Below are positions 8,245 through 15,883 of a stretch of 19,492 nucleotides of DNA, one piece after another (within the stretch, counting starts at the first letter, position 1; the number at the start of each line of letters is the position of its first letter). The translations under genes were made by a program, and so were the position numbers. The notes beneath the pieces were generated by a model, which was given only the letters and a program-made list of their open reading frames with translations, was not told the DNA's origin and did not search any database. This stretch comes from UBA3210 sp963610315. GTDB taxonomy: Bacteria > Bacillota_I > Bacilli_A > RFN20 > CAG-449. The DNA lies in assembly GCA_963610315.1 (NCBI GenBank), contig CAVDMV010000024.1:1-19492 (forward strand). The letters are read 5' to 3'.

Positions 8245-9114
8245 TTATTGCACCTTCCTTCTTAAGAAACTACTTAATAATTGTAAAGCGACGACAACGA
8301 CAAATAAAGGAATTAAGATCGCACCAACTTTATCATAGTTAGTTGAATCAATCGCATCGCTTAATAATTGCCCAATACCACCTGCACCAACGAAGCCTAA
8401 AATAACGCTCGCACGAACATTAATTTCAAAAATATAAATGATGTTTGAAATTAAAGTAGGTCTAATTTGAGGTGAAATTGATATAGCATAAGATTCCATT
8501 CTTGTCGCCCCACTAGATTTAATAGCTTCGAATGGTTTCATATCACAAGTTTCAATTTGTTCATACATTAATTTAAATAAAACACCAGTAGTAAACATCG
8601 CCATTGCGATAACACCAGAAGTTTCATTAAATCCAAAAAATACTGTCGCGATAACTGCAAGAACGAATGTAGGAATTGATCTAAAGATATTTAAAATAAT
8701 TCTTACAGGCATATGGACCCATTTAGAAGTAAAGATATTACTACTCGCTAAAATGTAGAATGGAATGGCGAATAATGTACCAATAAAAGTGGCAAGTCCT
8801 ACCATTTCTACCGTCGCCCAAATCTTAGGAATTGCGACTGTAAAAATATAGTTTACATACCCTTCAGAAGTTTTTAAGCCCCATTTAGATGGAACAAACA
8901 TTTGAGAAAAAATAGTATCAAATTGAGAAAATCTCACATTAGTTGGCATATCAATGACTATAAAAGAAATAACCAAAATTGCAATAACAATAAGGGAATA
9001 AAATAAAGTAGTATTTCTTTTCTTTGTTAATGTCTTAACTTCACCATTACTTAAAGTTACTTCAACATTTTTAAAAAAGAGTTTATTATAAAGTTCCTTA
9101 ATTTTCGTCTTCAT
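8245..9114 (-). CDS. phnE: Phosphonate-type ABC transporter permease PhnE (first copy)
   Basis: 289 residues from the ATG at 9114. The frame can be extended to a GTG at 9123, but the SD AGGTG overlaps that GTG and is spaced 6 nt from the ATG, so 9114 is chosen. This gives a 17-nt overlap with the end of phnC and likely translational coupling. A soluble basic segment of about 35 residues precedes the first TM. The EAA loop reads EAIKSSGATRMESYAISISP, and GFVGAGGIGQ lies near the C-terminus. It is a cytoplasmic-membrane partner of PhnC and the second PhnE. Confidence 0.93.
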   Translation of the reverse strand: MKTKIKELYNKLFFKNVEVTLSNGEVKTLTKKRNTTLFYSLIVIAILVISFIVIDMPTNVRFSQFDTIFSQMFVPSKWGLKTSEGYVNYIFTVAIPKIWATVEMVGLATFIGTLFAIPFYILASSNIFTSKWVHMPVRIILNIFRSIPTFVLAVIATVFFGFNETSGVIAMAMFTTGVLFKLMYEQIETCDMKPFEAIKSSGATRMESYAISISPQIRPTLISNIIYIFEINVRASVILGFVGAGGIGQLLSDAIDSTNYDKVGAILIPLFVVVVALQLLSSFLRRKVQ

Positions 9115-9883
9115 GAACTTCACCTAACTTTTCATTTGATTTTAATGCTCTACCATAGATTTTTAATAATATTTCATCATTAATTTCTTCTGGTTTTCCA
9201 TCAAAAACAATTTTACCTTTGTTAATACCAATAATACGTGTTGAATATTTTAAAGCTAAATCAACATGGTGCATATTTGCAACAATGGTGATCTTATAAT
9301 CTTCGTTAATTCTTTTAAAATCATTCATAACAGAAATAGTTGTAATTGGGTCTAAAGAAGCAACAGGTTCATCAGCGAGAATAATATGTGGTTCTTGTGT
9401 TAAAGCACGTGCTAAAGCAACTCTTTGTTGTTGACCACCACTTAATTCATCCGCGCGAACAAAAGCTTTATCTAAAATACCTAATTTATTTAAAGAATCA
9501 AAAGCTAATATTTTTTCTTCTTCTTTATAAACACCAAAAACAACCTCGAAGAAAGAGTGGTAACCCGCTCTTCCTCCTAGGACATTTTTATAAACAGAAG
9601 ATCTTTTGACTAAATTGAAAGATTGGAAAATCATCCCGATATTTCTTCTTAAAACACGAAGTTCTTTGCCTTTTGCAGCAGAAATATCTTGTTCGTCAAT
9701 TAAAACTTTACCTTCTTGAATATCATGCATTTTATTAATACATCTAAGTAAAGTAGATTTTCCAGCACCTGATAAACCAATAATAGAAACAAAGTCTCCA
9801 TCATTGATAGTCAAGTTTACATTATCTAGAGCAGGAGTAGCTGCACCTGGATAAATTTTAGTAACATTTTCAAATTTAATCAT
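9098..9883 (-). CDS. phnC: Phosphonate-type ABC transporter ATPase PhnC
   Basis: 261 residues. Walker A GLSGAGKST at 36-44, Q-loop FQSFN near 86-90, signature LSGGQQQR at 147-154, Walker B IILADEP at 167-173 followed by SLDP, and an H-loop ANMHHVD. It hydrolyses ATP on the cytoplasmic face to drive import by the two PhnE chains. ATG is preceded by GGGGG 4 nt upstream. It is separated from phnD by a 42-nt gap that contains a strong hairpin. Confidence 0.95.
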   Translation of the reverse strand: MIKFENVTKIYPGAATPALDNVNLTINDGDFVSIIGLSGAGKSTLLRCINKMHDIQEGKVLIDEQDISAAKGKELRVLRRNIGMIFQSFNLVKRSSVYKNVLGGRAGYHSFFEVVFGVYKEEEKILAFDSLNKLGILDKAFVRADELSGGQQQRVALARALTQEPHIILADEPVASLDPITTISVMNDFKRINEDYKITIVANMHHVDLALKYSTRIIGINKGKIVFDGKPEEINDEILLKIYGRALKSNEKLGEVHEDEN

Positions 9884-9900
9884 AATTCCCCCGAATTAAT

Positions 9901-9925
9901 TTTAAACTATGGATTTTAGTTTAAA
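9901..9925 (-). promoter_or_regulatory. Intercistronic hairpin between phnD and phnC
   Basis: A perfect 9-bp inverted repeat (9901-9909 with 9917-9925, 7-nt loop) abuts the phnD stop codon. There is no T-run after it in the transcribed direction, so it is not a strong terminator. Such hairpins often protect the upstream binding-protein mRNA from 3' decay, giving more SBP than membrane subunits. Confidence 0.7.
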
Positions 9926-11005
9926 TTATAATAAGTTATTTTCTACGCAGTAAGTATAGAATGCTCTTTCTCCATCAAATTCAGAATCTTTTGCATCTGT
10001 ATAACCTGTATGTGAATATAAGCTATAAAGATAATAAGCGCCTGTTCCTTCTTCATTACTTGAGCCTTGTTTTACAACAGTTTTGAATGCTGTTTTTACT
10101 GCTTCTTTAGCTTCACTTGATAAGCCACTTCTTGCTGAAATTGTATCGTTGTAGATACCATCAGTAATAGCCATACATTTTGTAGATGTGAAGATAGTTT
10201 TATCCTTATAATATTGAGATGAAGATTTATTATATCCGTTAGAATATCTAACATCCATAAAGCCCCAATAACCAACAACATCACCGCTCATCATACCTTC
10301 TAAAGCTGCATCATAGCCAGTATAAGCAACACCTTGAATTTCATTTGTTGCACCTGGAGTTAATGTATCAACCATTTTCATACCATAATCATTTAAATAT
10401 TTTAAAGGTCTTAAATAACCAGCGCCAGAAGTTGTACCTTGACGAGCAATTTTTAAACCTGCTAAATCTTTAACATCAATAACACCATCACCATTTACAT
10501 CTTTATAATATTCATTTTTAACAATTAATGTAGAACAATAGTAGTTAACATCTTCAGTTGATTGTTGACCTAAATATTCATAGTTAGCTACTTCACCGTT
10601 CATTGCAGCTCTTTGTTCTTTTTCAGTTTTATAATCAACTTGAACTTGGTAACCTTTTCTAACAGATGTTAATAATACTTCAACTTCACCTGGATGTTTT
10701 AATGTTGCTTCAGCATAACCTGATGCAGTTAAGAAACCAATATCGATTTGGCCTGATAACATAGCTTCAGTAGTTGCTGCATATGTAGTACCTGTTGTAA
10801 TCTTGAATTCATATTTGTCACTAGTTGCATTTAATAATGGTTCAAGGTTAGTAGCTAATGTAGCTAATGAACCTGGGTCTCTACTAGGAACGAATTGAAT
10901 GTTAATAGTTTCTTTGCCACTATTAGTTCCGCCGCCACAAGCAGTTAAACCGCCTAGGATTGCACCTGCGCATAAAACACATGATAAAAATTTTGTTGTT
11001 TTCAT
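9926..11005 (-). CDS. phnD: Phosphonate-type ABC transporter substrate-binding lipoprotein PhnD
   Basis: 359 residues. A lipoprotein signal ends in LTAC with Cys23, so the mature protein is tethered outside the membrane. The rest fits periplasmic-binding-like PhnD: AMLSGQIDIGFLT near 81-93 and TTSGAGYLRPL near 191-201. First gene of the operon; the SD is a GGGGG run about 10 nt before ATG. Oddity: D169-VNGDGVIDVK-D180, just before the domain that binds ligand, matches a dockerin/EF-hand calcium loop. Known relatives bind phosphonates, phosphite or phosphate, and the mycoplasma P37 homologue binds thiamine pyrophosphate, so the ligand is open. Confidence 0.93.
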   Translation of the reverse strand: MKTTKFLSCVLCAGAILGGLTACGGGTNSGKETINIQFVPSRDPGSLATLATNLEPLLNATSDKYEFKITTGTTYAATTEAMLSGQIDIGFLTASGYAEATLKHPGEVEVLLTSVRKGYQVQVDYKTEKEQRAAMNGEVANYEYLGQQSTEDVNYYCSTLIVKNEYYKDVNGDGVIDVKDLAGLKIARQGTTSGAGYLRPLKYLNDYGMKMVDTLTPGATNEIQGVAYTGYDAALEGMMSGDVVGYWGFMDVRYSNGYNKSSSQYYKDKTIFTSTKCMAITDGIYNDTISARSGLSSEAKEAVKTAFKTVVKQGSSNEEGTGAYYLYSLYSHTGYTDAKDSEFDGERAFYTYCVENNLL

Positions 11006-11104
11006 TTTAATATTTCCCCCGTAAATGAAATGGTTAAGGTATATTCGCGATGAATTAATCTTAAACCATATTTAATATAACCAAAATAAATTGAATATAG
11101 TTAA

Positions 11105-11119
11105 GGAAAACGCTTACAA
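11105..11119 (-). promoter_or_regulatory. cre-like (CcpA/LacI-family) operator upstream of phnD
   Basis: Read on the minus strand, TTGTAAGCGTTTTCC fits the catabolite-responsive element consensus WTGNAANCGNWNNCW at every defined position but the last. It lies about 100 nt upstream of the phnD start. I found no confident -35/-10 pair in this leader. Confidence 0.5.
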
Positions 11120-11175
11120 AAAATATTTAATCAATTTTACCTTAATGAAATGCTTTACATTATATTTCAAAGATT

Positions 11176-11205
11176 AAAAAAGCTAAGAGACAATTATCTC
11201 CTAGC
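11176..11205 (-). terminator. Intrinsic terminator after protease/lipoprotein operon
   Basis: On the minus strand, GCTAGGAGA pairs with TCTCTTAGC (11205-11197 with 11190-11182, one G-T wobble) around a 6-nt loop and is followed by six T. It lies 58 nt past the stop of the lipoprotein gene. Confidence 0.85.
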
Positions 11206-11263
11206 GATCTCCAATAAAAATGAAATAATATAATTTTACTTATATTTAACGAAAGTTCTTTTT

Positions 11264-12073
11264 TTAATTACAGACAACTCTAGGAGTTTCCATGTCCGCT
11301 AAATAAACAAAATAACAATTTCTTAATGCAAAAATAGAACGAATTATATTTTCCTTTGATGTATCTTTTAAAGTTATAGAATAATGATGATGAGGGGTTC
11401 CATTATTTTCACAGGTATCAATATCTACAAAATGTTCAGGATTTCCAAAAAGGCCTTTTTCAACTTTAGTTGCACCTATAAAAGAGAAATCATTCGTAGT
11501 AAATTCATGATTATAAAAAGCATAATCTACTAAAACCATAAGAGTTGTTCGATATTGATTAATACCATTATAAAACGTAGTGTTACCACGGAATTTCTTT
11601 GTTTCGTGTTTTAATACTTCACCATTTTCATAACGTGTATATAAACCAGGTTTATCTTTAGGATTATCCATACGATAATCATCATTATTAACCGCGGTTA
11701 TATATTCTAATTCATCTTGATCAATAACTAAGTCACAATAAGCTTCTTTTATTGAATAAACTTTATTATTTTTAATCACGAATAATTGTTCATTTTCATA
11801 ATAATCAACATAGAAATATCTATTTAAATTCTCGTCAATAATTGTATCAACTCGATCTGTTTTATCTATTTTTGATGAACTTACAATAACATAACTAACA
11901 TCTATATTTTCGTTTCTCCATGAATATAATATTTCTACATCTTCCGTACTTAAATAATTATTAACTTGTTGTGTAATAGTTTCTAAGTCAATAGAAATTG
12001 GTTCCTTACTTGAGCAAGAAAATAAACTTAGTAAGATTAAAGGTAAAATTAAAAATTTTATTAAATTATTCAT
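11264..12073 (-). CDS. Lipoprotein of unknown function, partner of protease
   Basis: 269 residues. A signal peptide with a hydrophobic core ends in lipobox L-F-S-C (Cys20), followed by SSKEP. The rest is soluble, acidic and rich in Tyr, with a HHHY segment near the C-terminus and a few late Cys; no known domain was recognised. ATG has a perfect AGGAGG 6 nt upstream. It lies 10 nt after the subtilase gene and before a terminator, so the two form a two-gene operon. It may be a substrate, inhibitor or anchor for the protease, but this is inferred from position alone. Confidence 0.8.
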   Translation of the reverse strand: MNNLIKFLILPLILLSLFSCSSKEPISIDLETITQQVNNYLSTEDVEILYSWRNENIDVSYVIVSSSKIDKTDRVDTIIDENLNRYFYVDYYENEQLFVIKNNKVYSIKEAYCDLVIDQDELEYITAVNNDDYRMDNPKDKPGLYTRYENGEVLKHETKKFRGNTTFYNGINQYRTTLMVLVDYAFYNHEFTTNDFSFIGATKVEKGLFGNPEHFVDIDTCENNGTPHHHYSITLKDTSKENIIRSIFALRNCYFVYLADMETPRVVCN

Positions 12074-12083
12074 ATTTTTCCTC

Positions 12084-13496
12084 CTATGATAAACTATTAT
12101 CTTTATTATTAAATATCAAAGTTCCATTTTTATATGCTATATAATCACTATCAGTTAAAACTATAATCCCATTTGGCAATTTATAACTTCCATTTTCAGT
12201 TATATAAATTAGACCATCAAATATTGGTGTTATTCCAAAATCAGATCTTAAATCCATTTTAGCCTTACATTCTGTGCATTCTGCAATATTACCTAAAATA
12301 GAACTTTCTTTAATAATATGTGCGGATTTTTTATTATATCCACATTCAGAACATCTACTTATATGAGTCTTATTATCATAATAAGTTATTTTCAATTCAT
12401 GTTCAAAAGTATTTTTTACTCCACATACACAAGTATATGTATGTTCTAAATCATTATAAGTAAGATTAAAATAATGTACATGATCGTCTTTTTTTAACCA
12501 TTTTAATGCTTTATAAGCATTTAATCTACCACCTGTAGAACACTTGCTATAATAACTATCAACTTTATCCACATTATTCAATATAATATCTTTAATTTCT
12601 TTAGTTGATAATTCAGGATAATTTGCCATTAATAATGCTGCAACTCCTGTTACCATAGGAGCAGCCATTGAAGTACCGGTTTTAGTAGAATACCCGTCAC
12701 TATTTTCTTCAATAGGAGCGAAAGAAATAATATTTTCACCAGGTGCGAATAAATCTACACTAGTTGTCCCATAGTTAGTTCCTGAATTACCATTTTCGTA
12801 CCACAATGTATCATTAGATGTTGAAGCCCCTACGCAGATAATATTATCAAATTCATAACTAGCAGGATAATAAACACCACCCTTATCAAAATTATAATTT
12901 TTATTTCCAGACGAACATACAATTAATCCATCATAATTACTTATAGCACTTTTTACAGCTTCGTATTCTATGGTGCTTGTTTCATAACCGAAACTAAAAT
13001 TTAATATCTTTATATTTTTCTTTTTTGCAAAATTTATGCAACGAGCAATTTTACCGCTATCATAAGTGCTTTTAATTTTCTTATAAGGTAAATCTATTAA
13101 ACAAGCATTTTGATTAGAAGTTAAATTAATAATTCCTGCAACATGTGTCCCATGAGGTAAATCAGAATATTCTCGTGTTTGGATAGGAAGTTCATCATAA
13201 AATAATGAATTTAATTCTTGATTTGTATGTATATTTAAATTACCACTAGAATAATCAATACCTCCATCAACTACTCCAACATATACTTTTTGTTTTGGAT
13301 TATCAATTAATCGCATATCTTTTAAATTTAACTGATTAACAGAATATTGATTATAAAAATAAGAGCTCCAATTAGCATCAACTAGATTTTGATTAGTAGA
13401 AGCGTTATTAAGAACAATATTAGATACTTGTTTATAATATGGAAATAAAGTAAAACAACTTATGTAAACACACACCTTTATAATTTTATTAATCAT
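12084..13496 (-). CDS. Secreted subtilisin-like (S8) serine protease with Cys/His-rich tail
   Basis: 470 residues from ATG 13496. The catalytic triad is Asp77 (VVDGGID), His115 (HGTHVAG) and Ser276 (GTSMAAP), with oxyanion Asn198 (SSGN). A short signal-like hydrophobic stretch lies at the N-terminus. After the catalytic domain come three Cys pairs, C356-x-C358-G, C382-xx-C385-G and C407-xx-C410, about 25 residues apart and interspersed with His; they look like small metal- or disulfide-bonded repeats. The frame reaches a TTG at 13553, but the promoter TTGACA/TACAAT lies within that extension, so the ATG is the real start. SD AAAGG lies 9 nt upstream. No LPXTG is present. Confidence 0.9.
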   Translation of the reverse strand: MINKIIKVCVYISCFTLFPYYKQVSNIVLNNASTNQNLVDANWSSYFYNQYSVNQLNLKDMRLIDNPKQKVYVGVVDGGIDYSSGNLNIHTNQELNSLFYDELPIQTREYSDLPHGTHVAGIINLTSNQNACLIDLPYKKIKSTYDSGKIARCINFAKKKNIKILNFSFGYETSTIEYEAVKSAISNYDGLIVCSSGNKNYNFDKGGVYYPASYEFDNIICVGASTSNDTLWYENGNSGTNYGTTSVDLFAPGENIISFAPIEENSDGYSTKTGTSMAAPMVTGVAALLMANYPELSTKEIKDIILNNVDKVDSYYSKCSTGGRLNAYKALKWLKKDDHVHYFNLTYNDLEHTYTCVCGVKNTFEHELKITYYDNKTHISRCSECGYNKKSAHIIKESSILGNIAECTECKAKMDLRSDFGITPIFDGLIYITENGSYKLPNGIIVLTDSDYIAYKNGTLIFNNKDNSLS

Positions 13497-13517
13497 ATAT
13501 CTCAACCTTTTTTTATA

Positions 13518-13546
13518 ATTGTAAAAGACAAATTCAATTCTGTCAA
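13518..13546 (-). promoter_or_regulatory. Near-consensus sigma-A promoter of subtilase operon
   Basis: Minus strand: TTGACA at 13546-13541, a 17-nt spacer, and TACAAT at 13523-13518. The start codon follows 21 nt after the -10, leaving a leader of about 15 nt that carries AAAGG. Confidence 0.9.
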
Positions 13547-13613
13547 TATGCAAAAATTAATCTTACCCCTAAAGTCTTTTCTATTACTCGGCCAACATTT
13601 GGAGTTAACAAAC

Positions 13614-13636
13614 AAAAAAGACTAACTATTAGCCTT
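13614..13636 (-). terminator. Intrinsic terminator after C-S lyase (distal of two)
   Basis: Minus strand AAGGCTAA pairs with TTAGTCTT (one G-T wobble; arms 13636-13629 and 13625-13618) around a 3-nt loop, followed by TTTT. It lies about 60 nt beyond the gene and just upstream of the subtilase promoter, so it insulates the two operons. Confidence 0.75.
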
Positions 13637-13650
13637 ATCGATATCACTCG

Positions 13651-13667
13651 AAAAGCTAAAAGTTAGC
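13651..13667 (-). terminator. Weak intrinsic terminator after C-S lyase (proximal)
   Basis: Minus strand GCTAA/TTAGC (13667-13663 with 13659-13655), a 3-nt loop, then TTTTC. Both this and the distal hairpin begin with AAGGCTAA, so they look like a duplicated element. Confidence 0.55.
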
Positions 13668-13694
13668 CTTATTAATATAATAAAGATTTATAAA

Positions 13695-14858
13695 TTATTT
13701 ATTCAATTTTAAAATAGCTTGGATTAATTTATTCGCGCCTTTAATAACATTTTCTTTATTTGTCGCTAAATTTATGCGAATAAAATTATCGCCGTTATGA
13801 CCATATTCTAATCCATCTGAAACTCTTAAACTAACTGTTTCTAATAAATATTTAGTAAAAGATACGCTGTCAAGGTGTAAAGAAGAGATATCAATCCATA
13901 ATAAATATGTTGCATTCGATGGGACTACATGAATAAAAGGAACTTCTTTATTTAACATTTCCGTGAATATTTTTTTATTCTCATAGATATATTCATTTAA
14001 TTCATCAACCCATTCATCACCATCTTTATAAGCGCCAATAGAACTAGCAATCGCGAAGAAATTAGGTTCTGCTACTTCATCAGTATTTAATCCTCTCCAA
14101 ACTTTATGTCTTAGATAAGGATTTTTAACTATCGCGCAGGATGTATGTAATCCTGCTAAATTAAACGTCTTTCCAGGGCTAACTAAGGTAATAGCTATAT
14201 CTCTATTTGTTTCGTTAACGCTATAAAAAGGGACGTAATGAAGCGAAGGAGATACAAAATCACAATGAATTTCATCTGATACGACAATAACATTATGTTT
14301 CTTAGCTAAAAAGCCAATTTGTTCTAATTCTTCTTTAGTCCATATTTTGCCAATTGGATTATGTGGATTACAAAGAATCATCATACTGGTTTGGGGATTA
14401 GATAACTTTCTATCTAAGTCAATAAAATCAATATGATATTCACCGTTTTCATAAACTAAATCATTCGAAACAATATTTCTACCATTATTAATAATAGAAT
14501 TATAAAAAATATTATAACATGGAGATTGGATAAGAACATTTTCTCCTACTGAAGTTAACTTTCTAACAATTGAAGATAAAGAACAAACTACCCCAGAAGA
14601 AAATATCATCCATTCTTTGTTAAATGTAACATTATGTCTTCTTTTCCACCAAGAAATAATCGTATCAAAATATTCATCAGGAATAATAGAATATCCATAC
14701 GCACCGATTTTAGTTCTTTCTTCAATCGCTTTTATTACTCCTGGATAAGTCTTAAAATCCATATCTGCTACCCACATTGGGGACTCAACTTTTGTTTCAT
14801 CATATTTAAGCGAATATGTATTTTCTCTTTTTGCTATTTCATCAAAATTATATTTCAT
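13695..14858 (-). CDS. MalY/PatB-family PLP-dependent C-S lyase (aminotransferase fold)
   Basis: 387 residues, fold-type I PLP enzyme. Near the N-terminus is PMWVADMDF; NPHNPIGK spans 164-171; D195 in VVSDEIH should contact the PLP ring nitrogen; K230 in SPGKTFNLAGLH is the Schiff-base lysine; the C-terminal FIRINLA holds the carboxylate-binding Arg. These features mark cystathionine beta-lyase/cysteine desulfhydrase relatives rather than plain aminotransferases. The likely reaction is beta-elimination from cystathionine or S-conjugates to pyruvate, ammonia and a thiol. Its ATG is 1 nt after the DUF3737 stop, with AAGGT about 11 nt upstream. Confidence 0.93.
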   Translation of the reverse strand: MKYNFDEIAKRENTYSLKYDETKVESPMWVADMDFKTYPGVIKAIEERTKIGAYGYSIIPDEYFDTIISWWKRRHNVTFNKEWMIFSSGVVCSLSSIVRKLTSVGENVLIQSPCYNIFYNSIINNGRNIVSNDLVYENGEYHIDFIDLDRKLSNPQTSMMILCNPHNPIGKIWTKEELEQIGFLAKKHNVIVVSDEIHCDFVSPSLHYVPFYSVNETNRDIAITLVSPGKTFNLAGLHTSCAIVKNPYLRHKVWRGLNTDEVAEPNFFAIASSIGAYKDGDEWVDELNEYIYENKKIFTEMLNKEVPFIHVVPSNATYLLWIDISSLHLDSVSFTKYLLETVSLRVSDGLEYGHNGDNFIRINLATNKENVIKGANKLIQAILKLNK

Positions 14859-14859
14859 A

Positions 14860-15708
14860 TTAATTATCTACCTTAATTTCTACTTTTGATTTATCGCCAT
14901 ATTTAGGATCTAAGATTAATTCTTTAATCCCTAAAGCATGGATATATCCACTTATTGGATTTTTAACTGAATCAATAACACTTGTTACTTCAGCATGAAT
15001 ATTAGAACAAGATTCAAAACATAAATCAGTATTAACGAGTTCACAATTTACTAATTTAAGTCCATCGATATAGCAAAAGCCTTGATTAGATTCAATCTTA
15101 CAGTTAATAAAAACTAAGTTTTTTGAATTCCAACCAATGTATTCTCCTACGATAGTTGAATTTTCTACTACGACATTATCGCAGTTCCAAAAGCTATCTT
15201 TTGAAATAAGTGTCGCATTTTTAATAACGATGTTTTTTCCTCCATCAAAGCAATAATTACCATCTAAATAAAAGTCATCTACATAGACGTTTTCTGCGTT
15301 AAAACCTAAATAATCTCCATTAGCTTTAACGTGTTCTAATTTTATATTTTTACTATTCCATAAAGTTTCACTTGCATCTGAGAAATTAGAATTAATAACA
15401 TTAACACCATCACATCTTCTAAATAATTTAGGTGCGTCAATAACACAATCTTTAATTTCAATATTATTTGTATACCAAATACCAGATCTACTCATCGTAA
15501 AGAAAGAAGAATTAGTCACTTTTATGTTAGTTGAATGCCATAAAGGATATTTCCATTCAAAAGTACAATTATCAATATCGACATTTTGCGCGAACTTTAA
15601 TGGTGATTCACCATCATGAAAGCGAGATGATATTATTTTTTTATCATGAATATCAAATAAAGCTCTTTCACCTTCAAAAGAACCATTTTCAATAATTTCT
15701 TTTTCCAT
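14860..15708 (-). CDS. DUF3737-family right-handed beta-helix protein
   Basis: 282 residues made of short repeating rungs of the type N-(I/V)-x-(I/V)-x-N-(C/S)-x-(I/F), typical of a parallel beta-helix. Sequence marks such as FEGERALF at the N-terminus and SSFFTMSRSGIWYT match what I know of DUF3737. There is no signal peptide, so it is probably cytoplasmic; its biochemical role is unknown. I recall DUF3737 genes next to MalY/PatB lyases in other Bacillota, as here. SD AGGAGG lies 7 nt before ATG and a clear promoter lies just upstream. Confidence 0.85.
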   Translation of the reverse strand: MEKEIIENGSFEGERALFDIHDKKIISSRFHDGESPLKFAQNVDIDNCTFEWKYPLWHSTNIKVTNSSFFTMSRSGIWYTNNIEIKDCVIDAPKLFRRCDGVNVINSNFSDASETLWNSKNIKLEHVKANGDYLGFNAENVYVDDFYLDGNYCFDGGKNIVIKNATLISKDSFWNCDNVVVENSTIVGEYIGWNSKNLVFINCKIESNQGFCYIDGLKLVNCELVNTDLCFESCSNIHAEVTSVIDSVKNPISGYIHALGIKELILDPKYGDKSKVEIKVDN

Positions 15709-15731
15709 GAATTAACCTCCTGCAGTTATAT

Positions 15732-15760
15732 ATTCTAGCATTTAAAACTTTTTGTTTCAA
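15732..15760 (-). promoter_or_regulatory. Sigma-A promoter of DUF3737/C-S lyase operon
   Basis: Minus strand: TTGAAA at 15760-15755, a 17-nt spacer ending in TGC (extended -10), and TAGAAT at 15737-15732. The start codon is 23 nt further on, with AGGAGG in between. Confidence 0.85.
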
Positions 15761-15801
15761 TTGCTTAATAAGTTTACTACCTCAAGTTAACTTTATGTCA
15801 A

Positions 15802-15830
15802 TTGATATTTCTCATTTTTCAAATTATCAT
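15802..15830 (+). promoter_or_regulatory. Sigma-A promoter of ttcA-like gene
   Basis: TTGATA at 15802-15807, a 17-nt spacer and TATCAT at 15825-15830, divergent from the DUF3737 promoter. The expected start is near 15837, inside the palindrome at 15834-15855. Confidence 0.7.
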
Positions 15831-15833
15831 TGA

Positions 15834-15855
15834 ATAACTAATTCTTATTAGTTAT
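15834..15855 (+). promoter_or_regulatory. Palindrome over the start/leader of ttcA-like gene
   Basis: A perfect 9-bp inverted repeat ATAACTAAT/ATTAGTTAT with a 4-nt loop. By position it could be a repressor operator overlapping the transcription start or a 5' mRNA hairpin. No T-run follows. Confidence 0.5.
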
Positions 15856-15883
15856 ATTAAGAAGGATTTGAAAGAAGAAAATT

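Noticed and set aside
9388..9609. 73-residue plus-strand frame opposite phnC
   Set aside because: Antisense shadow of the ABC signature region.
10096..10284. 62-residue minus-strand frame inside phnD
   Set aside because: Out-of-frame shadow of the binding protein; no SD.
11041..11160. Sigma-A promoter for phnD
   Set aside because: Several TATATT-like boxes exist but none has a matching -35 at 16-18 nt, so none is called.
14634..14876. 80-residue plus-strand frame opposite the C-S lyase
   Set aside because: Antisense to the conserved N-terminus of the lyase, with a composition unlike the real proteins here.
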